From Marinobacterium nitratireducens (GTDB lineage: Bacteria > Pseudomonadota > Gammaproteobacteria > Pseudomonadales > Balneatricaceae): a DNA stretch of 64,000 nucleotides. A program made the translations under genes and the position numbers. The stretch is taken from positions 430,835-494,834 of the forward strand of contig NZ_BMLT01000001.1 in the NCBI RefSeq assembly GCF_014645375.1, given 5' to 3'. Below, in pieces: positions 25,629 to 34,708 of this stretch (within the stretch, counting starts at the first letter, position 1; each line of letters opens with the position of its first letter). A model generated the notes under the pieces. The model saw only the letters and a program-made list of their open reading frames with translations, did not search any database and was not told the origin of the DNA.

Positions 25629-27187
25629 AAATCCGTTCGCAAGTAGGCATGGTGCTGAACCTGGACAAGTGCATCGGCTGTCACACCTGTTCGGTCACCT
25701 GCAAGAACGTCTGGACCTCCCGCGAGGGGATGGAGTACGCCTGGTTCAACAACGTCGAGACCAAGCCCGGCATCGGCTACCCCAAGGAGTGGGAAAACCA
25801 GGACAAGTGGAAGGGCGGCTGGGTACGCAAGGCCAACGGCGACATCGAGCCGCGTATCGGCAACAAGTGGCGGGTGCTGGCGAACATCTTCGCCAACCCC
25901 GACCTGCCGGAGATCGACGACTACTACGAGCCGTTCGACTTCGACTACCAGCACCTGCACAACGCCCCCGAGGGCAAGCACCAGCCGGTCGCCCGTCCGC
26001 GTTCGCTGCTCACGGGCGATCGCATGAAGAAGATCGAATGGGGCCCGAACTGGGAGGAGATCCTCGGCACCGAGTTCAGGAAACGCTCGAAGGACAAGAA
26101 CTTCGACAATGTGCAGAAGGAGATCTACGGCCAGTTCGAGAACACCTTCATGATGTACCTGCCGCGGTTGTGCGAGCACTGCCTCAATCCGGCCTGCGTC
26201 GCCAGCTGCCCGTCCGGCGCCATCTACAAGCGCGAGGAAGACGGCATCGTGCTGATCGACCAGGACCAGTGCCGCGGCTGGCGCATGTGCGTCTCGGGCT
26301 GCCCGTACAAGAAGATCTACTACAACTGGAAAACCGGCAAGTCCGAGAAGTGCATCTTCTGCTACCCGCGCATCGAGTCGGGGATGCCGACCGTTTGCTC
26401 CGAAACCTGCGTCGGCCGCATCCGCTACCTCGGCGTGATGCTCTATGACGCCGACCGCATCCAGGAGGTGGCGGCGAGCGGTTCCGAGCAGGACCTGTAC
26501 GAGAAGCAGCTGGAGATCTTCCTCGATCCGCACGACCCGGCGATCATCGCCCAGGCACGCAAGGACGGCGTCGCCGACAGCGTGATCAAGGCCGCGCAGC
26601 AGTCGCCGGTCTACAAGCTGGCGATGGACTGGAAGCTGGCGCTGCCGCTGCACCCGGAATACCGCACCCTGCCGATGGTCTGGTACGTGCCCCCGCTGAG
26701 CCCGATCCAGTCCGCCGCCGACGCCGGCCAGATCGGCATGAACGGCGCCATTCCGGATGTCGACAGCCTGCGCATCCCGGTCAAGTACCTCGCCAACCTG
26801 CTGACCGCGGGCGACGAGAAGCCGGTGGTGCTGGCGCTCAAGCGGCTGCTGGCGATGCGTGCCTACAAGCGCGACGAGCAGGTCGAGGGCAAGCGCAACC
26901 TGGAGGTGCTGCACGACGTCGGCCTGACCGAAGGGCAGGTGCAGGAGATGTACCGGTACCTCGCGATCGCCAACTACGAGGACCGCTTCGTGATTCCGAC
27001 CAGTCACCGGGAACTGGCCAAAGAAGCCTTTCCGGAGCGCAACGGCTGCGGCTTCAGCTTCGGCAACGGCTGCGCCGGCGGCGAAAGCGAGTTCAACCTG
27101 TTCGGCGCCAAGAAGCAGAACGTCACCATGGTGCAGAAGATCAGCGGGGTCAAGCAGGTGGATCCCAAGGAGCTGGAAGATGCCTAA
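25625..27187 (+). CDS. narH: Respiratory nitrate reductase beta subunit NarH
   Basis: The 520-residue iron-sulfur subunit passes electrons from NarI to NarG. Its cysteine groups are CIGCHTCSVTCKNVW near the start, CEHCLNPACVASCP in the middle, CRGWRMCVSGCP with the Trp that marks the [3Fe-4S] cluster, then CIFCYP and CSETCVGR. It overlaps narG by 4 bases. Unlike most nar operons, 134 bases containing a palindromic repeat separate it from narJ. Confidence 0.97.
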   Translation: MKIRSQVGMVLNLDKCIGCHTCSVTCKNVWTSREGMEYAWFNNVETKPGIGYPKEWENQDKWKGGWVRKANGDIEPRIGNKWRVLANIFANPDLPEIDDYYEPFDFDYQHLHNAPEGKHQPVARPRSLLTGDRMKKIEWGPNWEEILGTEFRKRSKDKNFDNVQKEIYGQFENTFMMYLPRLCEHCLNPACVASCPSGAIYKREEDGIVLIDQDQCRGWRMCVSGCPYKKIYYNWKTGKSEKCIFCYPRIESGMPTVCSETCVGRIRYLGVMLYDADRIQEVAASGSEQDLYEKQLEIFLDPHDPAIIAQARKDGVADSVIKAAQQSPVYKLAMDWKLALPLHPEYRTLPMVWYVPPLSPIQSAADAGQIGMNGAIPDVDSLRIPVKYLANLLTAGDEKPVVLALKRLLAMRAYKRDEQVEGKRNLEVLHDVGLTEGQVQEMYRYLAIANYEDRFVIPTSHRELAKEAFPERNGCGFSFGNGCAGGESEFNLFGAKKQNVTMVQKISGVKQVDPKELEDA

Positions 27188-27210
27188 GGTCCGAAACGAT
27201 GCTGAATGCT

Positions 27211-27291
27211 GTTGGGTTGCGCTTCGCTCCACCCAACCTACGGTTCGTGCCAACGTAGGTTGGGTGCAGGCCCGCAGGGCCGAAACCCAAC
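27211..27291. repeat. Palindromic repeat inside the nar operon (narH-narJ gap)
   Basis: GTTGGGTTGCGCTTCGCTCC...ACCCAACCTACG faces CGTAGGTTGGGTGCAGG...CGAAACCCAAC, so both internal and overall inverted symmetry exist. It can fold strongly in the narGHJI transcript. Confidence 0.8.
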
Positions 27292-27321
27292 ATCCGCGCC
27301 CGGGAATGCTGGAGGTAAAAA

Positions 27322-28050
27322 ATGCGTAGCCTCAAGGTTATATCACTGCTGCTGGACTACCCGAGCGCCGAGCTGTTCGAGGCGCGCCGCGAGCTGGTGG
27401 CGGAGTTGCGGGCCGACAAGGCCCTTGAGCCCGATCATCGCGAGGCGCTGATCGAGTTCGCCGAGCAGCTCTGCACGGGAGATCTGATGGATGCCCAGGA
27501 GAACTACGTCGGCCTGTTCGACCGCGGCCGTTCGCTGTCCTTGCTGCTGTTCGAACACGTGCACGGCGAGTCCCGCGATCGCGGCCAGGCGATGGTCGAC
27601 CTGATGTCGGTGTACGAGAAGAACGGCTTCGTCCTCGATGCCCGCGAGCTGCCGGACTACCTGCCGCTGTTCCTCGAGTACCTGTCGAAGCGGCCGCACG
27701 CCGAAGCGGTACAGTGGCTCGGCGAGGTGTGCCATATCCTGAGTCTGCTGGACGCGCGCCTGACCGAGCGCGACAGCGACTACGCGGTGCTGTTCGAGGC
27801 CTTGCTCGGCATCGCCGGGGTCAGCGTCGAGCGGCAGGCGCTGCGCGAGCAGGTCGCGAGCGAAGCGCGCGACGACACGCCGGAAGCGCTCGATAAGGTC
27901 TGGGAAGAGGAGATGGTGCGCTTTACCGAGGGCAGCGCCCAGGACTGCGGCGACAACGCCGTGCTTAAGCGCCGGGCCGAGATCGATAGGGTGCGTCCGC
28001 TGCATATCCAGTCGATGTCACAGAGTCCGGCGGCCTCGGGCGCCAACTGA
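27322..28050 (+). CDS. narJ: NarJ, nitrate reductase assembly chaperone
   Basis: A 242-residue soluble chaperone of the TorD/NarJ family that binds NarG and helps insert cofactors before the complex joins NarI. Visible family segments are LDYPSAELFEARRELV, the motif YVGLFDRGRSLSLLLFEHVH and ELPDYLPLFLEYLS. GGAGGT lies 6 bases ahead of the ATG. narI starts 15 bases after its stop. Confidence 0.94.
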   Translation: MRSLKVISLLLDYPSAELFEARRELVAELRADKALEPDHREALIEFAEQLCTGDLMDAQENYVGLFDRGRSLSLLLFEHVHGESRDRGQAMVDLMSVYEKNGFVLDARELPDYLPLFLEYLSKRPHAEAVQWLGEVCHILSLLDARLTERDSDYAVLFEALLGIAGVSVERQALREQVASEARDDTPEALDKVWEEEMVRFTEGSAQDCGDNAVLKRRAEIDRVRPLHIQSMSQSPAASGAN

Positions 28051-28065
28051 GTCGGGAGAGATAAC

Positions 28066-28740
28066 ATGTCATACATCAACGATCTGCTGTTCGGGGTCTA
28101 CCCCTACATCGCCGGCGCGACCTTCCTGATCGCCAGCTGGATCCGCTACGACCGGGAGCAGTTCACCTGGCGCGCAAGTTCCAGCCAGATGCTGAGTTCG
28201 AAGGGCTTTCGCCGCGCCAGCGTACTGTTCCACGTCGGAGTGCTGTTCATCTTCTTCGGCCATCTGGTTGGGTTGCTGACGCCGCACTGGGTCTACGAGC
28301 CCTTCATCTCCAGCGGCAACAAGCAGCTGCTGGCCATCCTTAGCGGCGGCGCCGCCGGCATCGCCTGCTGGGTGGGAGCCTTTCTGCTGCTCAGACGCCG
28401 CCTCGGCGATGCGCGGGTGCGGGCCACCAGTACCAAAGCCGATATCTTTATCCTGGTGCTGCTGTTCGTCCAGGTGACCCTGGGCCTGCTGACCATCCCG
28501 TTCTCGCTGGGCCACCTCGACGGCAGCGTGATGCTCAAGCTCGCCGCCTGGGCCCAGAGCCTGGCGACCCTGCAGAGCGGTGCCGCCGCCCATATCGCCG
28601 ATGTCAGCCTGATCTACAAGCTGCACATCCTGGTTGGTCTGACGATGTTCATCGTCTTCCCGTTCACCCGCATGGTGCATATCTGGAGCGTGCCGGTGAA
28701 ATACTTCGGCCGCAGCTACCAGGTGGTCAGAACCCGGTAA
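28066..28740 (+). CDS. narI: Respiratory nitrate reductase gamma subunit NarI
   Basis: A 224-residue, five-helix cytochrome b that oxidises quinol and anchors NarGH. Heme-ligand histidines appear in FHVGVLFIFFGHLVG and in the C-terminal YKLHILVGLTMFIVF and FTRMVHIWSVP segments. GGGAGAG precedes the start by 7 bases. Confidence 0.95.
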   Translation: MSYINDLLFGVYPYIAGATFLIASWIRYDREQFTWRASSSQMLSSKGFRRASVLFHVGVLFIFFGHLVGLLTPHWVYEPFISSGNKQLLAILSGGAAGIACWVGAFLLLRRRLGDARVRATSTKADIFILVLLFVQVTLGLLTIPFSLGHLDGSVMLKLAAWAQSLATLQSGAAAHIADVSLIYKLHILVGLTMFIVFPFTRMVHIWSVPVKYFGRSYQVVRTR

Positions 28741-28765
28741 GGACCTGAGGTAGAGGGCATACCCT

Positions 28766-28834
28766 GTGGGAGCGGCGCCCCCGCCGCGAAATGGTGTGGC
28801 AACGAGGCTATTCGCGGCGAGGCGCCGCTCCCAC
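28766..28834. repeat. REP-like long hairpin between narI and ppiC
   Basis: GTGGGAGCGGCGCC...CCGCGAA pairs with TTCGCGGCGAGGCGCCGCTC...CCAC, a nearly perfect hairpin with arms of about 24 bases. It lacks a U tract, so it looks like an extragenic palindrome rather than a terminator. Confidence 0.82.
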
Positions 28835-28867
28835 GATCGCCGACACAGTTTACGGAAGGAGAACAAC

Positions 28868-29689
28868 ATGCAACTGATCGATACCCGCAGCCTGCCGGCC
28901 GAGGCGCCGGAGTTCGACGAGGTGTACGTCAATGGCACGCCTGTCAGCGAAGAGAGCATCGCGCAGGAGATGCAGTACCACCCGGCCGACAGCGCCGAGG
29001 CCGCGCGCCGGGAGGCGGTGCAGGCGCTGGTGGTGCGTCAGTTGCTGCTGAACCGGGCCGACGAACTCGGCATCGAGGCTCAGCCGCATGACGGCGAAGC
29101 CGTCGAAGAAGCGCGCATTCGTCAATTGCTGCACGAAGAAGTCGACCTGCCGCAGGCCGGCGGTGACGACTGCCGGCGCTACTTCGATGCCAACCCGCAG
29201 AAGTTCCGCACCCCGGACTACATCGCCGCCAGCCATATTCTGCTCGGCGCCGATCCCAACGATCCGGAGCAGCGGGCGCAGCGCAAGGCTGAGGCGGAAG
29301 CGCTGATCGAGCAGCTGCAGCAGGCGCCCGAGCGCTTCGCCGAGCTGGCAAGGGCCCATTCCGACTGTCCGTCGAAGGAGCTTGGCGGCGAACTCGGCCA
29401 GCTCGACAAGGGGCAGACGGTGCCGGAATTCGAACGCCAGGTACTGAGTCTCGCCGAGGGCCTGTGCGCCACTCCGGTCGAGAGCCGCTACGGCTTCCAC
29501 CTGGTACGCATCGACAAGCGGGTACCGGGACAGCCGCTGGACTACGACATGGTCGAGGACCGAATCAAGGCCTATCTGCGCGAGCAGGTTTACCGCCGCG
29601 GCATCAATCAGTACATCTCGCTGCTGGCGGGCCAGGCCGATATCCGGGGTCACGAAATGCAGGCCGCCGATTCACTGCTGCTGCAGTAA
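28868..29689 (+). CDS. PpiC-type peptidyl-prolyl isomerase of the nar operon
   Basis: This 273-residue protein has a parvulin domain (about 115-215: ASHILLGADPNDPEQR, FAELARAHSDCPSKELGGEL, SRYGFHLVRIDKR) after an N-terminal helical region, in the manner of NifM/PpiC chaperones. It has no signal peptide, so it probably acts in the cytoplasm. The same gene sits after narI and before moaA in P. aeruginosa (recalled). A role in folding the nitrate reductase is inferred from position. The ATG at 28868 follows AAGGAGAA; the frame upstream of it is repeat DNA. Confidence 0.87.
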   Translation: MQLIDTRSLPAEAPEFDEVYVNGTPVSEESIAQEMQYHPADSAEAARREAVQALVVRQLLLNRADELGIEAQPHDGEAVEEARIRQLLHEEVDLPQAGGDDCRRYFDANPQKFRTPDYIAASHILLGADPNDPEQRAQRKAEAEALIEQLQQAPERFAELARAHSDCPSKELGGELGQLDKGQTVPEFERQVLSLAEGLCATPVESRYGFHLVRIDKRVPGQPLDYDMVEDRIKAYLREQVYRRGINQYISLLAGQADIRGHEMQAADSLLLQ

Positions 29690-29710
29690 GGGCATCTCCA
29701 GGAGCATTCG

Positions 29711-30712
29711 ATGCACAGTCACGACGCACAACTCATCGACGGCTTCGGCCGGCGTATCGACTATGTCCGGCTGTCGGTCACCGACCGCTGCGATTTCCGT
29801 TGCGTCTATTGCATGGCCGAGGACATGACATTTCTGCCGCGCGCCCGGGTGCTTACGCTGGAGGAGATGGCGCTGGTCGGGCGGGCGTTCAGCGAGCTGG
29901 GAGTCAGGCGCATCCGCCTGACCGGCGGCGAGCCGCTGGTGCGGCGCGATATCCTGGAACTGGTGCAAAGTCTCGGCCGTCTCGAGGGCCTCGACGAGCT
30001 GACCATGACCACCAACGGCTCGCAGCTTCGCCGTTTCGCCGGGCCGCTGCGGGACGCGGGCCTGAACAGGCTGAATATCAGCCTGGACTCCCTGGATCCG
30101 GTGCGCTTCGCCAGTCTGACCCGGCGCGACCGCCTGGCCCAGGTACTCGAGGGTATCGATGCCGCCATTGCGGCCGGCTTCGAGCGTATCAAGCTCAATG
30201 CCGTCATCCTGAACGGGCGCAACGACGACGAGATACTGCCTTTGGTCGAGTACGCCAGGAGCAAGGCCATCGATATCAGCTTTATCGAGGAAATGCCGCT
30301 GGGCGCGATCTCCGAGCACGACCGCAGCGCCACCTTCTGCTCCAGCGACGAGGTGCTCGCGCGCATCAACGAACGCCACGCGCTGGCGCCGAGCACCGAG
30401 ACCACCGGCGGTCCCTCGCGCTACTACCGCATGGCCGACAGTGCCATCCGTATCGGCCTGATATCACCCCACAGCCACAATTTCTGCGCCAGCTGCAATC
30501 GCGTCCGGGTCACGGCCGAGGGACGCCTGCTGCTGTGCCTGGGAAATGAAAACTCGGTCGACCTGCGCGCCCTGCTGCGGCGCCATCCCGGCGATCTGAC
30601 GCGGCTCAAGTCCGCCATCGTCGAGGCAATAGGCCGCAAGCCGAAGCATCACTGGTTCGACGATCCCGACCAGCCCCAGGTGCTGCGTTTTATGAACATG
30701 ACAGGGGGGTGA
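29711..30712 (+). CDS. moaA: MoaA, GTP 3',8-cyclase
   Basis: The 333-residue radical SAM enzyme starts molybdenum cofactor synthesis from GTP. The N-terminal cluster motif CDFRCVYC, the SAM segment [12 protein letters not shown] and the C-terminal cluster motif CASCNRVRV...LLLC are all present, as is the Gly-Gly tail (MTGG) needed for activity. It follows ppiC by 21 bases and supplies cofactor to NarG. Confidence 0.96.
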   Translation: MHSHDAQLIDGFGRRIDYVRLSVTDRCDFRCVYCMAEDMTFLPRARVLTLEEMALVGRAFSELGVRRIRLTGGEPLVRRDILELVQSLGRLEGLDELTMTTNGSQLRRFAGPLRDAGLNRLNISLDSLDPVRFASLTRRDRLAQVLEGIDAAIAAGFERIKLNAVILNGRNDDEILPLVEYARSKAIDISFIEEMPLGAISEHDRSATFCSSDEVLARINERHALAPSTETTGGPSRYYRMADSAIRIGLISPHSHNFCASCNRVRVTAEGRLLLCLGNENSVDLRALLRRHPGDLTRLKSAIVEAIGRKPKHHWFDDPDQPQVLRFMNMTGG

Positions 30713-30724
30713 GATCGGAACGGG

Positions 30725-30915
30725 ATGGTGCGTTTCGCACCGCCTTTATCGGCACGTTTCGCTACGCTCAAGGTGCCCTACGCGATATCGGACTTTGTAG
30801 GGTGCCCTGAGCGCAGCGAACGGCACCGTCTTCGTGGCATGTTTCGTCGGTAAATGCTCCTGCAATACCGATCTTCCCGCCATCCATGGCGGTTGCTTCG
30901 CTCAAGGTGCCCGAC
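30725..30915. repeat. Cluster of GTAGGGTGCC-family repeats upstream of dnr
   Basis: One partial copy ends CGCTCAAGGTGCCCTAC at 30781. A second begins GTAGGGTGCCCTGAGCGCAG at 30797 and reaches CTCAAGGTGCCCGAC near 30915, with about 40 unrelated bases inside. They match 10622-10691. No FNR box was found in this gap. Confidence 0.72.
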
Positions 30916-30971
30916 GCGCACCGTACCGCTAGACATCGAATGAAACATTGAAAAAACGCCCAGGAGTTCCG

Positions 30972-31661
30972 ATGAAAAGAGGCGATATAACGACTGCACT
31001 GCAACAGGCCCGGAAACAGATGCTTTTCGATGCACTCGACGAAACCGAATTCGAGCGGGCGACGACCCACTGCCGTTTGCTCGAGCTCGACAGCGGCGAG
31101 CGGATTTTCACCCAGGGCGACCGGGCCGAGCGCTTCTTTCTGGTCCTGTCCGGGACCGTCAAACTGTTTCGCCTTGCCTTCGACGGCCAGGAAAAGATCG
31201 TGCACCTGATGCGCGAAGGCGACAGCCTGGCCGAAGCCGTCATGTTCATGGACGGCAGCCGCTATCCGGTCAACGCCGAGGCGCTGGACGCGGCCCGAGT
31301 GCTGTCGTTCAGCAGTGCGGCCTACCGTGAATGCCTCGAAGCCTCGACCCGCGCCTGTTTCGGCGTCATGGCGTCGATGGCGCGCCGGCTGCATCTGCGG
31401 CTCGACGAGATCGAGACTCTGACGCTGCAGAGCGCCCGCCATCGCCTGGTACGGTACCTGTCGCAGCTGCTGGAGGAGGAGGACGGCAACAGCGGCCGCA
31501 TCGTTCTGCCGGTGGCCAAGCGGCTGATCGCGGCCCGGCTGGCGATGCAACCCGAAACCTTCTCGCGCATCATGCACGATCTCAAGGACGAGGGCATCCT
31601 CGAAGGCGGCGGCAGCGAGCTGCGAGTGCTCGACGTCGGTGCCCTGAAGGAGGTGATCTGA
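30972..31661 (+). CDS. dnr: Dnr-type CRP/FNR regulator of denitrification
   Basis: A 229-residue CRP/FNR family activator. It lacks the N-terminal cysteines of FNR/ANR and closely follows recalled P. aeruginosa Dnr, with DGQEKI, AEAVMFMD, and LPVAKRLIAARLAMQPETFS followed by RIMHDLKDEGIL in the helix-turn-helix. Dnr proteins use heme to sense NO and bind FNR-like boxes; candidate targets here are those upstream of the nar and nrd genes. CAGGAG lies 6 bases before the ATG at 30972. The stop overlaps the next gene by one base. Confidence 0.88.
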   Translation: MKRGDITTALQQARKQMLFDALDETEFERATTHCRLLELDSGERIFTQGDRAERFFLVLSGTVKLFRLAFDGQEKIVHLMREGDSLAEAVMFMDGSRYPVNAEALDAARVLSFSSAAYRECLEASTRACFGVMASMARRLHLRLDEIETLTLQSARHRLVRYLSQLLEEEDGNSGRIVLPVAKRLIAARLAMQPETFSRIMHDLKDEGILEGGGSELRVLDVGALKEVI

Positions 31662-32035
31662 TGACGCGCCGCCGAGAGCTGCCGCTGCTCTATGCCTGTT
31701 CGGGGTGTTCGAATGTCGCCCAGCTGGCCAACGACGTCGCGGTAGACCTCGACCATCGCGGGGTGGTCGAGATGTCCTGCATCGCCGGGGTCGGCGCCGG
31801 AGTGCCGGCGCTGGTGAAATCGGCGCGATCCGGTCGCCCGATCATCGGCATCGACGGCTGCCAGCTGCACTGCGTCGCCCGCTGTCTGGAGCAGCAGGGC
31901 CTGGTGCCCGACCGGCACCTGAAACTCTATGAATTCGGCTATCGCAAACGAAACGGCTGCAAGGCCGATGCCCGCCAGTTCGACGAGACGGTCACCGAGG
32001 TGATCCGCCTGGTCGGTGAGCTGGCCGAAGCATGA
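31661..32035 (+). CDS. DGC-domain putative zinc-binding protein
   Basis: A 124-residue protein with LYACSGCSNVAQ, MSCIAGVG and GIDGCQLHCVARC. The Asp-Gly-Cys segment and the clustered cysteines define the DGC family of putative metal-binding proteins, often found in denitrification loci. It overlaps the dnr stop by one base and is likely co-transcribed with it. Its biochemical role is not established; metal or NO sensing are only guesses. Confidence 0.8.
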   Translation: MTRRRELPLLYACSGCSNVAQLANDVAVDLDHRGVVEMSCIAGVGAGVPALVKSARSGRPIIGIDGCQLHCVARCLEQQGLVPDRHLKLYEFGYRKRNGCKADARQFDETVTEVIRLVGELAEA

Positions 32036-32065
32036 ATGGGCAACAGCAGTCTTGAGGAAACCACT

Positions 32066-32614
32066 ATGGGACATGTACACGACAAGGTACCTTTCCGCGC
32101 GCTCGACATCGCCGTGCTGACGGTGTCAGACACCCGCTCGCTGGAAACCGACAGCTCCGGCGATACGCTGCAGCTTCGGCTGCAGGAGGCCGGACACCGG
32201 CTCGCCGACCGCGCCCTGGTACCCGACGATATCTATCAATTGCGCGCCCGGGTTTCGCACTGGATCGCCGACCCCGGCGTGCAGGTGGTGCTGGTCACGG
32301 GCGGTACCGGCTTCACCGCCCGGGACAACACGCCCGAGGCGCTGGCACCTCTGTTCGACAAGGCGATCGAGGGCTACGGCGAGCTGTTCCGGGCCATTTC
32401 GTACCAGGAAATCGGCACTTCGACAATGCAGTCGCGGGCCATCGCCGGAGTCGCCAACCGCACCGTCATCTTCTGCATGCCGGGCTCCCCAAGGGCCTGT
32501 GCCACCGCCTGGGATCGCTGCATCGTCGAGCAACTCGACGCACGCCACCGCCCCTGCAATTTTGTCGAAATGGTATTACCGAAGGCGGAAACCGCCTGTG
32601 GGAGCCGGTCATGA
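32066..32614 (+). CDS. moaB: MoaB-type molybdenum cofactor protein
   Basis: The 182-residue product belongs to the MoaB/MogA family, which adenylates molybdopterin before molybdate insertion. Family motifs are LTVSDTRSLETDSSG, VTGGTGFTARDNTPEAL and MPGSPRAC. I start it at ATG 32066, which follows TTGAGGAAA, rather than at 32036. It overlaps moeA by 4 bases. Confidence 0.92.
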   Translation: MGHVHDKVPFRALDIAVLTVSDTRSLETDSSGDTLQLRLQEAGHRLADRALVPDDIYQLRARVSHWIADPGVQVVLVTGGTGFTARDNTPEALAPLFDKAIEGYGELFRAISYQEIGTSTMQSRAIAGVANRTVIFCMPGSPRACATAWDRCIVEQLDARHRPCNFVEMVLPKAETACGSRS

Positions 32615-33852
32615 GCGGCTGCGGCTGTGATGCCGTCGGCGAGGCGCTGATACCGTTTTCGCAGGCGCTGGAGGCGCTGCTGGATGCCGCCGAGCCGGTC
32701 ACCGGCAGCGAATGGCAGGCGCTTGACCGCGCTGCAGGCCGGGTGCTGGCGGAGGATGTCATGTCGCCGATCGCAGTGCCACCGGCCGACAACAGCGCCA
32801 TGGACGGATACGCGCTGGCGCTGGCTGATCTGGGCGATGACCTCCGCCTGCCGCTCGGCCAGCGTATCGCTGCCGGCCAGGCGCCGGAACGGCTGCTCCC
32901 GGGCACCGCGGCGCGGATCTTCACCGGCGCGCCGATCCCGTACGGCGCGAACTGCGTGGTGATGCAGGAAGAGGTGCGCAGCGACGGCGAGACCATACAA
33001 GTGCTCCAGCGCCCGCAGCCCGGCGACCACATTCGCCGTGCTGGCCAGGATATCGAGCCCGGCCAGCGGCTGCTCGCCGCGGGCACGCGGCTCGGCGCCG
33101 CCGAACTCGGCGTGCTGGCGTCGGTCGGCATGCTCGGCGTCAAGGTACGCCGGCGGCTAAGGGTAGCGGTGCTCAATACCGGCGACGAACTGGTGATGCC
33201 GGGACGGCCCTGTGCCCCCGGACAGATCTACAACTCCAACCATTTCACGCTGCTGGGGCTGTTGCAGGGCCTCGATATCGAGGTCTGGAGTCCCGGTATC
33301 GTCGTTGACAGTCCGGAGGCCACCCGCGCCGCACTGAAAGACGCCGCCGGCTGGGGCGACCTGGTGCTCAGCAGCGGCGGTGTTTCTGTCGGCGACGAGG
33401 ACCACGTCAAGGGCGCCGTCGAGTCGCTGGGCGAGCTGAGTCTGTGGCGCGTCGCCATCAAGCCCGGCAAGCCGCTGGCATTCGGGCGCGTCGGCACAAC
33501 GCCCTTTATCGGACTGCCGGGCAACCCCGGCGCCGTGCTGGTGACTTTCCTGATGCTGGCGCGCCCCTACCTGCTGCGGATGCAGGGCAGGACCTCCGGG
33601 CTGCTGCCGCGTCGCTATCCGGTACTGGCCGGCTTCAGCCGGGACAGGCCTATCGGACGTGAAGAATACCTGCGGGTGCGACTCGACGAAAGGGAGGGCA
33701 TTCTGCTGGCGGAGCCGGTTCACAATCAGAGTTCCGGCGTGCTCAGCTCGGCGCTCGCGGCCGAAGGATTGCTGGTCGTGCCGCCGCGAACGCGCGTGGA
33801 GAGGGGGATGAAGCTCGACTACATCCCCTTCGCGGAACTGGGGCTGCGGTAG
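32611..33852 (+). CDS. moeA: MoeA, molybdopterin molybdenumtransferase
   Basis: The 413-residue enzyme inserts molybdate into adenylated molybdopterin. Signatures are VPPADNSAMDGYAL, LSSGGVSVGDEDHVKG and GLPGNPGAVLVTFL. It is translationally coupled to moaB through an ATGA overlap. It is the last gene of the plus-strand anaerobic block; copB converges from the other side after 114 bases. Confidence 0.95.
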   Translation: MSGCGCDAVGEALIPFSQALEALLDAAEPVTGSEWQALDRAAGRVLAEDVMSPIAVPPADNSAMDGYALALADLGDDLRLPLGQRIAAGQAPERLLPGTAARIFTGAPIPYGANCVVMQEEVRSDGETIQVLQRPQPGDHIRRAGQDIEPGQRLLAAGTRLGAAELGVLASVGMLGVKVRRRLRVAVLNTGDELVMPGRPCAPGQIYNSNHFTLLGLLQGLDIEVWSPGIVVDSPEATRAALKDAAGWGDLVLSSGGVSVGDEDHVKGAVESLGELSLWRVAIKPGKPLAFGRVGTTPFIGLPGNPGAVLVTFLMLARPYLLRMQGRTSGLLPRRYPVLAGFSRDRPIGREEYLRVRLDEREGILLAEPVHNQSSGVLSSALAAEGLLVVPPRTRVERGMKLDYIPFAELGLR

Positions 33853-33966
33853 GGCCCCATCAGCGCCGCGGCCGAAGCCGTGTTCAGTCTCCGTCGGCGT
33901 AGCGGATCCAAAATGCGCAACGGCGTTGGACACAAGTGAGGGTACTGCAGGCCTGTCGCCGCGACA

Positions 33967-34695
33967 TCAGAACCAGGCGCTGACGCCGAGCACCCAGGCA
34001 GTGCTTTCGGTATCCTCACCCTCGTCGCGGGCGAAGTCGGCGGTATCACCGAACTTCTTCTCCCAGTTCACGCCGACATAGGGGGCGAACTTGCGATGCA
34101 GCTCGTAGCGCAGGCGCAGCCCCAGTTCAGCTGTACTCAAGCCCGATCCGACGCCGATTTCCTCGTCGTCGCTGAAGGCGACGTTGAGTTCCGCGGCTGG
34201 CTGGAGCACCAGACGCTGGGTCAGCAGCAGGTCGTATTCGGCCTCGAGCGAGGCCGAGGCGTCGCCTTCGTCGCTCAGGTACAGATTGGCGTCGACTTCG
34301 AACCAGTAGGGCGCGAGCCCCTGCAGACCGGCGACCGCATAGGTGCGGGACGGTTCGGGCCGGTCGTCATAGCGAATGCCGAACTGGGCATCGAAGAACT
34401 CCGACACCAGGCGCTGGTACAGCAGCTGGTATTCGGCGCTCTCGGTCGGCCCGCCCTCGGGGCGTTCGCCATCGATCTTCAATGCCATGCCCTGGTAATC
34501 GGTGCGGACATTGAGCTGGGCTTCCCAGACCCTCAGGTCCTCGCCATCATCCCGCCGGTTTTCGAGGCGATCCAGCACGAATTTGGTCCGCACCGCATCG
34601 TCCTGCATGTCGGCCGCGACCGGCATCGACGCCGTGAGACCGAGCATGGCAAGGAGCAGCCCCTGGCGGGCGCTTGTGTAGATTGATCTGCTCAT
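33967..34695 (-). CDS. copB: CopB, outer-membrane copper-resistance protein
   Basis: The 242-residue precursor has an N-terminal signal peptide (cleavage near ASMPVAAD) and the CopB/PcoB beta-barrel pattern, including VWEAQLNVRTDYQGMALKI near the start and a final Phe (GVSAWF) typical of outer-membrane proteins. It lacks the Met/His-rich N-terminal insert of many CopB proteins; that insert type is instead expanded in the neighbouring CopA. It lies 13 bases after copA in the same direction. Confidence 0.9.
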   Translation of the reverse strand: MSRSIYTSARQGLLLAMLGLTASMPVAADMQDDAVRTKFVLDRLENRRDDGEDLRVWEAQLNVRTDYQGMALKIDGERPEGGPTESAEYQLLYQRLVSEFFDAQFGIRYDDRPEPSRTYAVAGLQGLAPYWFEVDANLYLSDEGDASASLEAEYDLLLTQRLVLQPAAELNVAFSDDEEIGVGSGLSTAELGLRLRYELHRKFAPYVGVNWEKKFGDTADFARDEGEDTESTAWVLGVSAWF

Positions 34696-34708
34696 CGGGT
34701 CTGTTTCC

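Noticed and set aside
30716-30971. FNR box in front of dnr
   Set aside because: No TTGAT-N4-ATCAA-like sequence is present; the gap is almost wholly repeat DNA.
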